From Trichomonas tenax (Eukaryota > Parabasalia > Trichomonadida > Trichomonadidae), in contig JALKBU010000404.1 of assembly GCA_023091735.1 (NCBI GenBank), positions 1-42,527 on the forward strand: a stretch of 42,527 nt of DNA, read 5' to 3'. Numbering within the stretch: the first letter of the stretch is position 1; the number at the start of each line of letters is the position of its first letter. Both the position numbers and the translations under genes were made by a program. Below, one piece after another: positions 18,540 through 28,256 of this stretch. A model generated the notes under the pieces. The model had not been told where the DNA came from. It was given only the letters and a program-made list of their open reading frames with translations, and did no database searches.

Positions 18540-19424
18540 CTACTGATATATTCCAGTATTAACAGGCTTCGAAAAAATGATTGTTGGGATTGATGAAGGA
18601 GGTGAGAAGGCAGGGCCCGACTGCTGTGTGTAAGAAGGTACACTATTAGGTGCACTAAACACAACATTTGGTGGGGGGACATATTTCGCACTCAACGAAT
18701 TCAATTCTGGTGCAATTGTATGAAGGTTGATTTCCTCAACTCTGAATGATTGATCAGGTGGCCTGAACTGCGGGAAAGTGTGATTTTGACACAATTCTGT
18801 AGTTGGCACATCATCCCATTCATCATCTGAGAAATCTTCTTCCTCTAATTCCTCCTCGTTCTCTTCTTGCTTCTTCTTTTCCATTTCACGCTGTCTCTGT
18901 AACATTCTCTGCTTGAATTTTTTCATCTTTTTTATATCGCGCTCATGAACCTTTTTAAGTCCTTCTTGGCGTGATTTTTCGTAAATTTCCTTTTGTTTTT
19001 TATAACATTTTTCGAAAATATCTTCGTCAAAATCGCCTTCATCGCATTCAAACTTTCTTGAACCGCGTGTGTCATAATGTAGCATAATTTCGAACTTGGG
19101 TGGACTGTACATTCTGATATTAAAGAATTCGAAAAGTCTTGTGCATTGTCTATTTTTCGGAATTGCGGCAATTGGAATTTTAATGAATGCAATTTGGTCC
19201 TTAGAGTGTATATCGCCATCACTTATTCTTAAGCATATTTCTGAATTATCTTTTACGTTTCTAACACGAAGAGCGAGGGTTGTGAAATTAGGTTCAGGTC
19301 CATCTACTTGAAAATATGTAGTGTGCTTGTTACCTGCTTCATTGGCACCGAAAAAATAAGTCTTGGGTCTCAGAGGCCTTGGCTCAAAGTTTACGGTTTC
19401 GAGGATTTGAGCATAAAATGTCAT
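18540..19424 (-). CDS. C2-like domain protein with charged coiled coil
   Basis: This 294-residue protein begins with a β-rich domain of about 115 residues. The segments TLALRVRNVKDNSEICLRIS and QIAFIKIPIAAI are consistent with a C2-type sandwich. The usual calcium-binding aspartates are not clearly in place, so binding may be calcium independent. A Lys/Glu-rich helix follows (about 125-185), then an acidic run of Glu and Asp near 190-205, and a Pro/Ser-rich disordered tail. Trichomonad genomes encode many short proteins of this design with unknown roles, possibly in membrane attachment. The C2 call rests on the strand pattern only. Confidence 0.6.
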   Translation of the reverse strand: MTFYAQILETVNFEPRPLRPKTYFFGANEAGNKHTTYFQVDGPEPNFTTLALRVRNVKDNSEICLRISDGDIHSKDQIAFIKIPIAAIPKNRQCTRLFEFFNIRMYSPPKFEIMLHYDTRGSRKFECDEGDFDEDIFEKCYKKQKEIYEKSRQEGLKKVHERDIKKMKKFKQRMLQRQREMEKKKQEENEEELEEEDFSDDEWDDVPTTELCQNHTFPQFRPPDQSFRVEEINLHTIAPELNSLSAKYVPPPNVVFSAPNSVPSYTQQSGPAFSPPSSIPTIIFSKPVNTGIYQ

Positions 19425-19585
19425 AAAAATTTATAAAATTTTATGGTAGCCTTAAAATTGCTCAACTTTGACAATTAAATTTACATGTCAAAAATCATCT
19501 CATCAAAACAGCATAATCGAATATTTCCTCATATAGTGACTCTGGAAAAATTACATAAAAAATATCAAACAATTTATAACAAGCA

Positions 19586-20734
19586 TTACCTTCTGGAGGG
19601 TTTCTTGCGATTTGCAGAGTGTGTAGATTCTTTCTCGAGACTTGAGTTCTTAGTTTCATCGGCATAGCTACTGACAGCATGTGCAACACTTGAAATGAGA
19701 TTGATGTGGTGTTCAGTATCCAAGGCTGGCACAGCTGCAGCAGCGGAAACAAGTGCATTATATTCAGCTTCAAGTTTCGAAACAAGTTGTTCTACTTCTG
19801 AGAAATCGAATTCCTTGTTAGCTTTGAGCTTCTTTTCTTTCTTCTTAAGGGACTCGACTTTGTCCTGGAAGTAGAAAAGATCATCGCTAAGTTGCTTTTG
19901 AACTTTGGCAGCATCAATAAGTGCTGCATCATTATATGCTTCTTGTCTTTTGATTCCCTCCTTCATCAGCTTAGAATTGATGTCAAGCTTCTTGTCCATC
20001 TTCTTCTTCGACTCAGCAAGACGTGCTTCAAGTTTGTCGCCCAAACTCGCAAGTTCATTGTTTAGGGCTTTGATCTTTGAATCGATACCTTTTTGTGTTG
20101 ACTCACGATTGATTAATAGTGATTTACTTGCTCTATCGGCAACAAGGAAGCCATGAAGAAGTTCTCCATGAACTTCGTCAAGTATTTTGTGAGTGTTTTC
20201 GTTTTGTTTGTAATAATCTTTTTGGAATTGATCAAATTGTTGTGTGTCTGATTGATTGATCTGCCTTTCTTCGTCGAAAACCTTAGTTTGGAGTTTCGTA
20301 ATATCATGCCATTGTTGCAAAATCTCAAAAATATCTTGATTGAGTTTATCATCTGCTTGAACTTTTGGTTTGTCTTTTTCTATGATCTCACTTTTATCAA
20401 TAGATAACACATATTCAGTTGAAGGTTCGTTTTTAACTGAAGTATATGGTAAAAACCTTCGAATCTCCGATTGAAGTTGCCTGACGTGAAAAGCTAACTG
20501 GGCGTTACCAAGTCTCATGTGCAAACACTCTTCTTTTGTTCTTAAAACCTGAAGGTGTCCTCTGCGTAATAATAATTTGAGTTGTGACAATTCTTTAACA
20601 AGATTGCAGGTTTCTTCATCAATAGATGTGAGTTCATCCCATTTCATTCCAATAGTTCTCACCTTTTGTGTGAAATCATCATGTTCCCCAGCAAAAGCGC
20701 ACTCAGTTGCTGCAAAATATTTATCAAAGCTCAT
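19586..20734 (-). CDS. Coiled-coil protein, function unknown
   Basis: This 382-residue, largely helical protein begins MSFDKYFAATECAF. An early helix carries HMRLGNAQLAFHVRQLQSEI, the best candidate for a conserved motif. Coiled coil fills roughly residues 130-335, with heptads such as LGDKLEARLAESKKKMDKKL. An Ala-rich segment and a basic tail end the protein. I find no enzymatic motif or membrane segment. It is divergent from the FKBP15-like gene, with 125 bp between the start codons. Confidence 0.75.
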   Translation of the reverse strand: MSFDKYFAATECAFAGEHDDFTQKVRTIGMKWDELTSIDEETCNLVKELSQLKLLLRRGHLQVLRTKEECLHMRLGNAQLAFHVRQLQSEIRRFLPYTSVKNEPSTEYVLSIDKSEIIEKDKPKVQADDKLNQDIFEILQQWHDITKLQTKVFDEERQINQSDTQQFDQFQKDYYKQNENTHKILDEVHGELLHGFLVADRASKSLLINRESTQKGIDSKIKALNNELASLGDKLEARLAESKKKMDKKLDINSKLMKEGIKRQEAYNDAALIDAAKVQKQLSDDLFYFQDKVESLKKKEKKLKANKEFDFSEVEQLVSKLEAEYNALVSAAAAVPALDTEHHINLISSVAHAVSSYADETKNSSLEKESTHSANRKKPSRR

Positions 20735-20859
20735 GATGATGTTTTTTTACAATTTACAAATAAACGTCTTCAAAATTTTAGGGGTTATTGAATTTAAACA
20801 GGGTATTGACAATCTAGGGGTAAAAATTATTTTAAAGGGGAATCACAAATCAGAAAAAA

Positions 20860-22554
20860 ATGAGTGCGCTTGACGCTCTTTTTGGTCCAGAACAATCTGT
20901 AGATAGCGCATCTTTCAAATATAAACCCAAAGTTTCGAATCCAGCACCAGAACAGCCAAATTTCCCTTATATGGGACAGATATTTTTATATCAGTATAAC
21001 ATGCAAGAAGCTAAAAATGTTGACTATGGCTTATTTATGCTCGTTGTAAAGCCAGTCCTTCCAGCCTATCATATTGTTATCTATCAAAATCAAAATCAGC
21101 CTTATCTTCAATTTCAAGTCTCCACGCAGATGAAATTCATATTACGCGATAAATTATTCGGATATATCACAGATGCAAACGGTGTCCAATGGACAATAAG
21201 ATTTGCTGATCCAGACAGTGCGGCAAGATTTGTTATTACAATTGGTGCTATTCTTGAGAATACCAATGGCAGCCAAATGTCAGTTTTTGATGCTCTAGTT
21301 GGCAATGGACAAATTGTTGACTCTGGAGACGTCGTTTCTGTTTCGTATATCGGTATGCTTGGCGGAAATTTGCCAACAACAGGCAAGAAATTTGATGCTA
21401 ACGATAACTACACGTTCACTGTTGGAAGTGACAAGACAATCAAGGGATGGACTCTTGGTGCTATCGGAATGCACGTTGGAGGAACGAGAGCTCTTTATAT
21501 TCCTCCGGAATACGCATACGGATCGAATTCCGTTGGCAATGGACTCATTCCTGCGAATTCAATTCTTACATTTTTGATCACAATTACGTCTGCAAAATCG
21601 AATAAACCTGCAACACCAGTACCTCAACCACAGCAACAATCTCAGTCACAAGCACAACAACCAGCATCCCAACCAGCTTCAAATCAACAATCACAAATTT
21701 CGCCAGCTAAAGAAGAGGATCAAGCAACTAAAACATTCTCAGACAAGCTTAAGCGCATTGGTGCGGTTTACATGCCAGGCATAACACCTGTTGTTTCCCA
21801 TCATTCTGATGCTTCTGATATTGGAAACTCTACAACAACTTCTCCAAATACTACCCCAGAGTCCACTGATGTATCTGATACATCTGTTCGCTCTGTCCCA
21901 CAACCACAAGTTGTTAAAGAGGTTGTGAAGGTTGTTAATGCTGCAACTGTCGATGAAGATAAAGTTTTGGCAAGAATGGATCAATTAAATGCTTTACTTA
22001 CATTAAAGTTCGATGCTCTTATGGCATCTGCAAAGGAGGAGATGCCAACAGCTGTTTTATGCGATGAGATTCAGCAAATGGCTGCTGACCTCGAGAGGAA
22101 AGAACGCCAGATCAGAGATCAGGAGAGATTGATCGCTGAATTGAAGGGCTCACGTAGTGGCATCAAGCTAAAGCAGGAACTCGATAGCAGCCAGACTGAA
22201 CTCGAGCAACTTCGATCGGTCCTTAGAGGTAACAAAGATCTTAGAAGACAAAACGAGGATTTAAAGAATGAATTAAGGAATCTTAGGGAAAGAAATTTGA
22301 CCAAACTCGAAACAAATGTAAGCCAACTTAAAGATGAGCTTGCAGCACAAAAGGAGAGAAGTAATGCAGAAGCAGCTAGAAAAGCTAAAGAACTATTCTT
22401 TGCTTTCGTTGGTGGAGCTGTTGAAGATATTAAGACTCGTTTTAGTGAAATGGGTAATATTAATGCTGATGAAATGACTGGCATCGTTTCTGACGTGTTT
22501 AGAAAGTGCCAAGAGAGGACATTCAGACAAATTGATGAAGATGGTCTTCTGTAG
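20860..22554 (+). CDS. FKBP15/WAFL-like protein: WH1-like domain, FKBP domain, coiled coil
   Basis: This 564-residue protein has three modules. Residues about 35-135 form a WH1/PH-like fold (GQIFLYQYN, LFMLVVKP, WTIRFADPDSAARFV). Residues 140-245 form an FKBP peptidyl-prolyl isomerase domain with the pocket residues SYIG, KKFDAN, YTFTVG, IKGW, PPEYAYGS and LTFLIT; the position of FKBP12 His87 is replaced. A Gln/Pro/Ser linker follows, then a long coiled coil at about 370-530. This order is that of FKBP15 (WAFL), which in animals links early endosomes to actin and the WASP pathway. The endosome-actin role here is inferred from architecture. It is among the clearest multidomain matches in the window. 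Confidence 0.88.
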   Translation: MSALDALFGPEQSVDSASFKYKPKVSNPAPEQPNFPYMGQIFLYQYNMQEAKNVDYGLFMLVVKPVLPAYHIVIYQNQNQPYLQFQVSTQMKFILRDKLFGYITDANGVQWTIRFADPDSAARFVITIGAILENTNGSQMSVFDALVGNGQIVDSGDVVSVSYIGMLGGNLPTTGKKFDANDNYTFTVGSDKTIKGWTLGAIGMHVGGTRALYIPPEYAYGSNSVGNGLIPANSILTFLITITSAKSNKPATPVPQPQQQSQSQAQQPASQPASNQQSQISPAKEEDQATKTFSDKLKRIGAVYMPGITPVVSHHSDASDIGNSTTTSPNTTPESTDVSDTSVRSVPQPQVVKEVVKVVNAATVDEDKVLARMDQLNALLTLKFDALMASAKEEMPTAVLCDEIQQMAADLERKERQIRDQERLIAELKGSRSGIKLKQELDSSQTELEQLRSVLRGNKDLRRQNEDLKNELRNLRERNLTKLETNVSQLKDELAAQKERSNAEAARKAKELFFAFVGGAVEDIKTRFSEMGNINADEMTGIVSDVFRKCQERTFRQIDEDGLL

Positions 22555-22784
22555 TTTATATATTTTTTTAAATCTTTGAAATTAATCTATAATCAAATGT
22601 ACTTGTGTTTTTCCGATAGTCATATCAAAAATTATCAACTAATATCTGTGGATTTAATATAAATATATTTGTAAACATTTACATTTGGGGTATATTTGTT
22701 CAAACATTATAAAATTGGTACTTTCCATAGTATTTCTATACTTTCTTTACACTAAAATACAGGGTTTTGTGATGAAAAATAATA

Positions 22785-23399
22785 TTAATAAATTGTATGA
22801 TCGATGAGATTTTCTTCTGTTGTAGATTTCTTAAGAAGTTGAGCGCAGTATGGACAAAACCAGTTACTCGACGGCTTATTACTAATTCCAACACACTCTA
22901 CGTGGAACCATTCGAATGGGCAATCTGGATTATCGCATTGAACCATTTGACCATTCGTGTGGCATCTACATATACAATAGTGCTCCTCTTCCTCAGGAGC
23001 TTGAACCTGTGACGAGTAAGATCGACTTTTAATTTTTTCAACATAGTCATCAGCGAGTGGATTCTGATCAAAAGTCTTTTTAGTCGCTAGAAAAGACTCC
23101 ATCAATTTAATTTCTGCGAGAATTTCCTGCTCAGCTTGATCCAGCAAATCAACTAACGATCGAGCTGCTTCAACTTTTTGAGCGCTGTAGTCTAAAATTG
23201 TCTGAGCCTCGTATTCTAAACGTGCAGACGTCATTGCTTGTTCGTCCGCTATTTTAGCTTTTGAATGAATAACGGTGATGTTGTCAACTGTTTTTGATAA
23301 TGTCTCACGCGCTTGCACGCACCTGTTTTCCATCCTAGCAATCGCACTTTGCCTCCTTTCTATTGTCTGTGGGATTTTGTCTAATTTACGAAGGAGCAT
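22785..23399 (-). CDS. ING-family PHD-finger chromatin protein
   Basis: This 204-residue protein has an N-terminal helical region like the ING dimerisation domain and a C-terminal PHD finger at residues 141-188: YCICRCHTNGQMVQCDNPDC, FEWFHVECVGI, KPSSNWFCPYC. All eight zinc ligands are present. Aromatic-cage residues for H3K4me3 are in place (Tyr141, Met in GQMVQCDN, Trp in EWFH), as in ING/Pho23/Yng proteins. ING proteins target histone acetyltransferase or deacetylase complexes to K4-methylated H3, and H3 K4 is conserved in this window. The protein lies divergent from the USP gene across 75 bp. Which complex it joins cannot be told from sequence. Confidence 0.9.
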   Translation of the reverse strand: MLLRKLDKIPQTIERRQSAIARMENRCVQARETLSKTVDNITVIHSKAKIADEQAMTSARLEYEAQTILDYSAQKVEAARSLVDLLDQAEQEILAEIKLMESFLATKKTFDQNPLADDYVEKIKSRSYSSQVQAPEEEEHYCICRCHTNGQMVQCDNPDCPFEWFHVECVGISNKPSSNWFCPYCAQLLKKSTTEENLIDHTIY

Positions 23400-23474
23400 T
23401 TGAAAAGTGCCAATTGAAGTGTAACAAAAAGTTTACATGGCAAAAACTATTTTTATCAATTTTTTTTTGCTACA

Positions 23475-26400
23475 ATGTCTGGTTCACCAGTTTCAGAACA
23501 GGATCTGAATGGTGTCCCCGGTTCTGATTCTTACTCAGATTCAGTCTCATCATCTTCAGATCTGTTATCCGACGATTCCACGAATCAAAACATTCAAATA
23601 TCTTTAGTACAGCCAAAACGTGAAATGCCTTCTGCGGCTGAGCAGTCTAAAATAATCTCTTCTCTCGAGAAATCAGCGAAATTGGAGGCCGGCCATGATG
23701 CATACTTGGTTCCTGACGATTTTTTGTCGGATTGGATATCAGCCACTGAAGAGCTCAATGAATTTAGTGACAGCCGTCTTCCAAAAGGACCAATAACAAC
23801 TGATAGAATCTACGACAAAACAACTAAACTACCATTAAGGGGAGTTCGCTATAGTGAATTAACAAAGGACATCTGGGAGTGTTTCAAGAAATGGTACGGC
23901 GGAGAAGATGCTCCTGTTGCAGTTGAATTAGATGGTAGAACAAATGAGCCAAAGATAGTTGCTGAAGTAGTCAAAACACCAATACATTATGGCGATCAGA
24001 AGAAGGAGATCTCGATCCCAAAATTTATTTCAGTCAAAGATTATTTAATCAAATGCTTAAAATTATTCGATATTAAATATTCAGATGGCGCCAATTCTTC
24101 AGAAGAAAAGCCTCAAGAAAATTCTAATGAGAAAAAGGAAGATTCCGAAAACGTTGATAATTCTGCAGTTGAAACATCGGAAAACAAAGCCGAAACTGAA
24201 GATGAAGATCAAAAAGCTGTGATCGTCGATAATCCCACACTTGACGATTTCAGGCTTATTGACTACTATGGAAACTACATGAGAAATCCTTTGGATATTA
24301 ATAATATTGTCGAAGATCATAATATCATTGATAACAACGACATGATTCTCGATTATAAGATGAAAAATGGAAAATGGTACTCAGATACGATTTCCAAATC
24401 ATATTCAAACTACGATTACTCGACATCTTACATTTCAAGCTCAAGTTATACTGGAAACACAGGCTATTCAGGATACAACATGGGTACATCCTCCACAGGC
24501 TACTACTATGGTGGCTATTCAGGCTACTATCAATCCTATGGCACGCCACTTGGACCAGGAAAAGTTGGTTTCCAAAATCTTGGAAATACTTGCTTCTTCA
24601 ACTCTGGTATCCAGTGTTTGATGCACTCCAAGCCACTCGTCCTCAAACTCCTTTCAGACTCTTGGGAGCAGGATATCAATGAAATAAATCCTCTTGGCAC
24701 AAAAGGAAAGCTTGTAAAAGCATTCCAGAAAACGCTCAAGGAAGTTTGGGATGGAAACTCTAGAGTCATTGCTCCAATGGAACTTAAGCATGTCATTGGT
24801 GAGTTCGCTACAAGATTTGCCGGCTGGGGGCAGCAAGACTCACATGAGCTTATCACGTTCATGCTTGATGGCATCCACGAAGATTTAAACAGATGCCGAG
24901 TCAAACCTCAGATTGACACAGTTACTGGTGATGGCACAAATGATGAAGAAACTGCCAAGATTGCATGGGAGAACCACATGAAGAGAAACGATTCCATTAT
25001 TCATGACATATTCTATGCTCAGCTTAGATCGCGTTGCAATTGCCCCAACTGTGGAAAGACAACAGTTGTCTTTGATCCATACTCGAATCTATCACTTCCT
25101 ATTTCAAATCCAAAGGTTTCTCAGTTTGCTGTTACATTTGTTCCATTTAACTATTCTGCTAAATATGTTAACATGAACTTGACTCTTCCAATTGAACCAA
25201 AACAAAAAGATTATGATGCCGCTATTTCGAGAGAGATTGGTCGTAATGTTACAGTAGCCATTGCCACTGTTATTTCCAAGACATTCAAGTGGGGTGTTCA
25301 TGATGGAGGATACAGCACGCCAGTTTATCTTGCATTTGAGATCCCAGATCCAGACAAATTCTATGTCCCATGCATCGTCAAACTGAATCAGAAGGATCCT
25401 CGCTACGTTTACATGCAGCCTTCTGTAAAAGAAGCAAGCGAATTCTTCCTTGTTGAAGTTGACAAGCAATTCTCACTTCCAAAGTACTCATACGGCGTGA
25501 GCGATGAGGATAAGAAGAAGTTACTTGAGAAGGCATACGAGCAAATCGAAAAGAACGCCGAAGAGGCGTTATCATGCCTTTGGGATAAGGACTTCGAAGA
25601 AACAACTGAAGGAAAAATGATCAAGGAACAAATCCAGCCATTTGAACAAGGTTTGCTGAAGGAAGGACAGAAGATCACCGCTCAAGTTAAGTCTGCTGGT
25701 TATTACCTTCAAGAGCCATCATGCATCGAAAATTCGCCAGAATACCCTAATATTTCTTCTTCTCAGGTATCCATATACATCGCTGATGAAGCAAGAACTG
25801 AGGAGAGTGGTTTCAGCTATTCTTCTCTCGTTCGCCATAGTGGTGAAATTAAGGATCTTTCAGATAATGACAATTATGGCAATGGTTCAGTCACACTTGA
25901 AAAGTGCTTCGAATACTTCGTTACAGAAGAGACTCTCGATGAAGACAATGAATGGAGGTGCCCGAACTGTGGTCAGTTCGTTTGTGCCACGAAGGAGATG
26001 GATCTTTGGACCGCGCCACAATGTCTTGTTGTCCATCTTAAGAGATTTTCAGCAGGCGAGTATATTTCCCACAAAGATGAAAGGTTTGTTGATTATCCTG
26101 ATGTTATTGATATTGGAAGATTTATTGTTGGTCCAAAGCCACATTCCACCAAGTATCAGCTCTATGGTGTCTCCGAGCACATGGGCAGCCTTGGTGGTGG
26201 CCACTATACTGCTCACGCTGTTGTTTCTCCACTTGATAAGAATTATGGTGAATGGTATTCCTTCAATGACTCATCAGTCTCTCAATCAACAGCCTTATCT
26301 GCTCACAATGGATCCGCTTATGTTCTCTTCTACCAGAGAATGGATGATGAATGTCCAGAGATCCAAGATGGCTCCACGCAAACTGCTCAAAGCTCCTCCA

Positions 26401-26681
26401 GTGATGAAGGCTTTGTCAGAAATGTATCAATATCCTCATCATCAGAAGACGAAAGCTTAGCACCTGTTCCAATAACTCAAAAAGCTGTATCCGATGAAGA
26501 ATATTACGAAGATATGGAAGAGGAGGCCAAGGCAAAAGTTTCTTTAATTTCGAAGCCAATAGTTCAGGAAAGTAGTTCTGAAGCAGATCAGCCAATTCCA
26601 AAGAGAAGTACCATTGTTCTGATTGATACATCATCTGAAGAAGAAGATACTCCAGTACCTTCATTCCATGATTTACATTGA
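23475..26681 (+). CDS. Ubiquitin-specific protease with DUSP domain (USP4/11/15-like)
   Basis: This 1068-residue protein has an acidic Ser-rich head. A DUSP-type domain lies at about 70-160 (YLVPDDFLSDWI, LRGVRYSELTKDIWE), then a probable ubiquitin-like segment around 165-300 with an acidic insert. Residues 307-356 are Tyr/Ser/Gly-rich. The catalytic domain spans about 364-965: Cys373 in GNTCFFNSGIQCL, zinc-binding CNCPNCGK and CPNCGQ pairs, His910 in GGGHYTAHA, and Asp932 in WYSFNDSSV. The triad looks complete, so it should cleave ubiquitin or a ubiquitin-like protein. The tail is Ser/Glu-rich and includes TIVLIDTSSEEED at about 1046-1058, a likely SUMO-interacting motif. It is divergent from the ING gene across 75 bp. 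Confidence 0.93.
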   Translation: MSGSPVSEQDLNGVPGSDSYSDSVSSSSDLLSDDSTNQNIQISLVQPKREMPSAAEQSKIISSLEKSAKLEAGHDAYLVPDDFLSDWISATEELNEFSDSRLPKGPITTDRIYDKTTKLPLRGVRYSELTKDIWECFKKWYGGEDAPVAVELDGRTNEPKIVAEVVKTPIHYGDQKKEISIPKFISVKDYLIKCLKLFDIKYSDGANSSEEKPQENSNEKKEDSENVDNSAVETSENKAETEDEDQKAVIVDNPTLDDFRLIDYYGNYMRNPLDINNIVEDHNIIDNNDMILDYKMKNGKWYSDTISKSYSNYDYSTSYISSSSYTGNTGYSGYNMGTSSTGYYYGGYSGYYQSYGTPLGPGKVGFQNLGNTCFFNSGIQCLMHSKPLVLKLLSDSWEQDINEINPLGTKGKLVKAFQKTLKEVWDGNSRVIAPMELKHVIGEFATRFAGWGQQDSHELITFMLDGIHEDLNRCRVKPQIDTVTGDGTNDEETAKIAWENHMKRNDSIIHDIFYAQLRSRCNCPNCGKTTVVFDPYSNLSLPISNPKVSQFAVTFVPFNYSAKYVNMNLTLPIEPKQKDYDAAISREIGRNVTVAIATVISKTFKWGVHDGGYSTPVYLAFEIPDPDKFYVPCIVKLNQKDPRYVYMQPSVKEASEFFLVEVDKQFSLPKYSYGVSDEDKKKLLEKAYEQIEKNAEEALSCLWDKDFEETTEGKMIKEQIQPFEQGLLKEGQKITAQVKSAGYYLQEPSCIENSPEYPNISSSQVSIYIADEARTEESGFSYSSLVRHSGEIKDLSDNDNYGNGSVTLEKCFEYFVTEETLDEDNEWRCPNCGQFVCATKEMDLWTAPQCLVVHLKRFSAGEYISHKDERFVDYPDVIDIGRFIVGPKPHSTKYQLYGVSEHMGSLGGGHYTAHAVVSPLDKNYGEWYSFNDSSVSQSTALSAHNGSAYVLFYQRMDDECPEIQDGSTQTAQSSSSDEGFVRNVSISSSSEDESLAPVPITQKAVSDEEYYEDMEEEAKAKVSLISKPIVQESSSEADQPIPKRSTIVLIDTSSEEEDTPVPSFHDLH

Positions 26682-26777
26682 TCCATGTTTTATTGTTCAC
26701 AATTTATTCATATTAAAAGTTAAATTTCATTATAAATTTAAAAATAAATAGATTTAACATACAAACAATTAACAGGT

Positions 26778-28256
26778 TTATTTATTTGGAACTCTTGGGG
26801 TCTTCATCTTAGCGATTGACTTAAAATCTATCTTGACATCAAGTCTTGGACCCTCCTGGATTTTGGCGGCAGAACTCATTGGCCTCCTTGTCGAATGACC
26901 TCTATGCTCCACAAAAGGAATTGTTACCCTTGGATTTTTCGGTGAACTAGCAAATCTCATCTGAAGTGATTTCTTAGTCTTCTCATTGGATGATAAATCT
27001 TTCTGATATTCAGATTCAAGAAGTTGCTCCTTGCGCTCCGCATTCTTGTGAAGACATTCCTTTTCCCTCTGCTGCTTCTCAAGGAGATTGGCATAAGCTG
27101 TCTTCATTGCATCAACAGCTCTAGCGCGAGCTGCTTCTGTTTCTTGCTTCTCGAGCTCCTCAGCAATTGCTTTCAGATGTTTGGCTTGCTCAAAATCATG
27201 AGCAAGTGCAAGTTGTCGCTGCTGACGCTTTAATTGAAGCAATTGAGAACTGGGTTTAGAAAACTGTTGCATTGTATCAGGATTTGACCATAATGCTTGG
27301 AAATCTTCGATTTGGTGTTGGTGCTCCAATTCCAGAGATTTCTGCCGTCTCTCACACTCTTGCTTATGTTGGGCGAGCTTTTGATTATAATCTTCTGTGA
27401 TATGTGATTCCCTCGATTGAACTCGGTCCAGGCGGTTCTTGATCTGTTGCTTTTCATACTGGTTATCATACTGATCGCGGTCGTTATTCAGCGCTTGAAC
27501 AATCAATTTTATTGCTTCATCGATCTGAGCTGCGTAATCATATTGCTCTGCATCAATCGCTTTGGTGTTCTCCTCACGCGCGTAGTGGAGGAGGTCATTG
27601 CACAATGAAATATCGGGTGCTGTCTTCTTTTTGATTGTTTGTTTTAGCGCTTCTTCGAGATCAGGTATTTTATGTGTGTATTCGTGATAATTTTCGCAAA
27701 ATGATGGTATCTTTGGCTTCTTGGGCTCTAGTGCTGCGACAAGAAGTGGATTTTTCTTTGATTTTTTATCTTCAGAATCTTCTGTTTCGCTTTTGCCTTT
27801 CATTGCGTCAAACTCCGATTTCAAATCGATCTGTAATAGTTCCTCGTTTTCGGGAGATTCGGTTGTTGTTATTTCGCCATTTTCTTTAATTGTTTGATTT
27901 TCTTCTGGTTGCGGTGATTCAGTTAAAATAACTGGTGACTGTATTATCTGCGAGTTTTTGAATTCAATGTTGTCTTCAGATATTGGTATTTCCTGTTCGT
28001 TTGGTGGAGTTTCTGGTGTCTTGAGTTTTGTACTCGAATTTGGAATAGCTGATTCGAGAGATGTCAAAAGCACATGCTCAGACATTGGTATCTTCATTTC
28101 AGTTTCAGTCATTGGTTCCATTTTCGCATTTTCGATAACGTTATCTCCAAATTCATCGTTTTTGAAAATGGGAGACATGACGTCATGCTTAATTTCGAGA
28201 GCTTCGTTATCATTGACGGTCAAATCGTTTTTATCTTCGTTGTTTGGTTTACTCAT
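26778..28256 (-). CDS. Coiled-coil protein, paralogue of the 12084-13310 gene
   Basis: This 492-residue protein has an acidic disordered half (1-185, rich in Glu, Pro and Thr) and then a helical module. The module contains LLHYAREENTKAIDAEQYDY at about 215-235, a charged coiled coil, and SKPSSQLLQLKRQQRQLALA at residues 333-352 followed by HDFEQAKHLKAIAEELEKQE. The same succession occurs in the gene at 12084-13310. The C-terminus is basic (about 430-492). The shared module, including conserved Lys-Pro-Ser and Ala-Leu-Ala positions, marks a trichomonad coiled-coil family. Function is unknown. Confidence 0.78.
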   Translation of the reverse strand: MSKPNNEDKNDLTVNDNEALEIKHDVMSPIFKNDEFGDNVIENAKMEPMTETEMKIPMSEHVLLTSLESAIPNSSTKLKTPETPPNEQEIPISEDNIEFKNSQIIQSPVILTESPQPEENQTIKENGEITTTESPENEELLQIDLKSEFDAMKGKSETEDSEDKKSKKNPLLVAALEPKKPKIPSFCENYHEYTHKIPDLEEALKQTIKKKTAPDISLCNDLLHYAREENTKAIDAEQYDYAAQIDEAIKLIVQALNNDRDQYDNQYEKQQIKNRLDRVQSRESHITEDYNQKLAQHKQECERRQKSLELEHQHQIEDFQALWSNPDTMQQFSKPSSQLLQLKRQQRQLALAHDFEQAKHLKAIAEELEKQETEAARARAVDAMKTAYANLLEKQQREKECLHKNAERKEQLLESEYQKDLSSNEKTKKSLQMRFASSPKNPRVTIPFVEHRGHSTRRPMSSAAKIQEGPRLDVKIDFKSIAKMKTPRVPNK

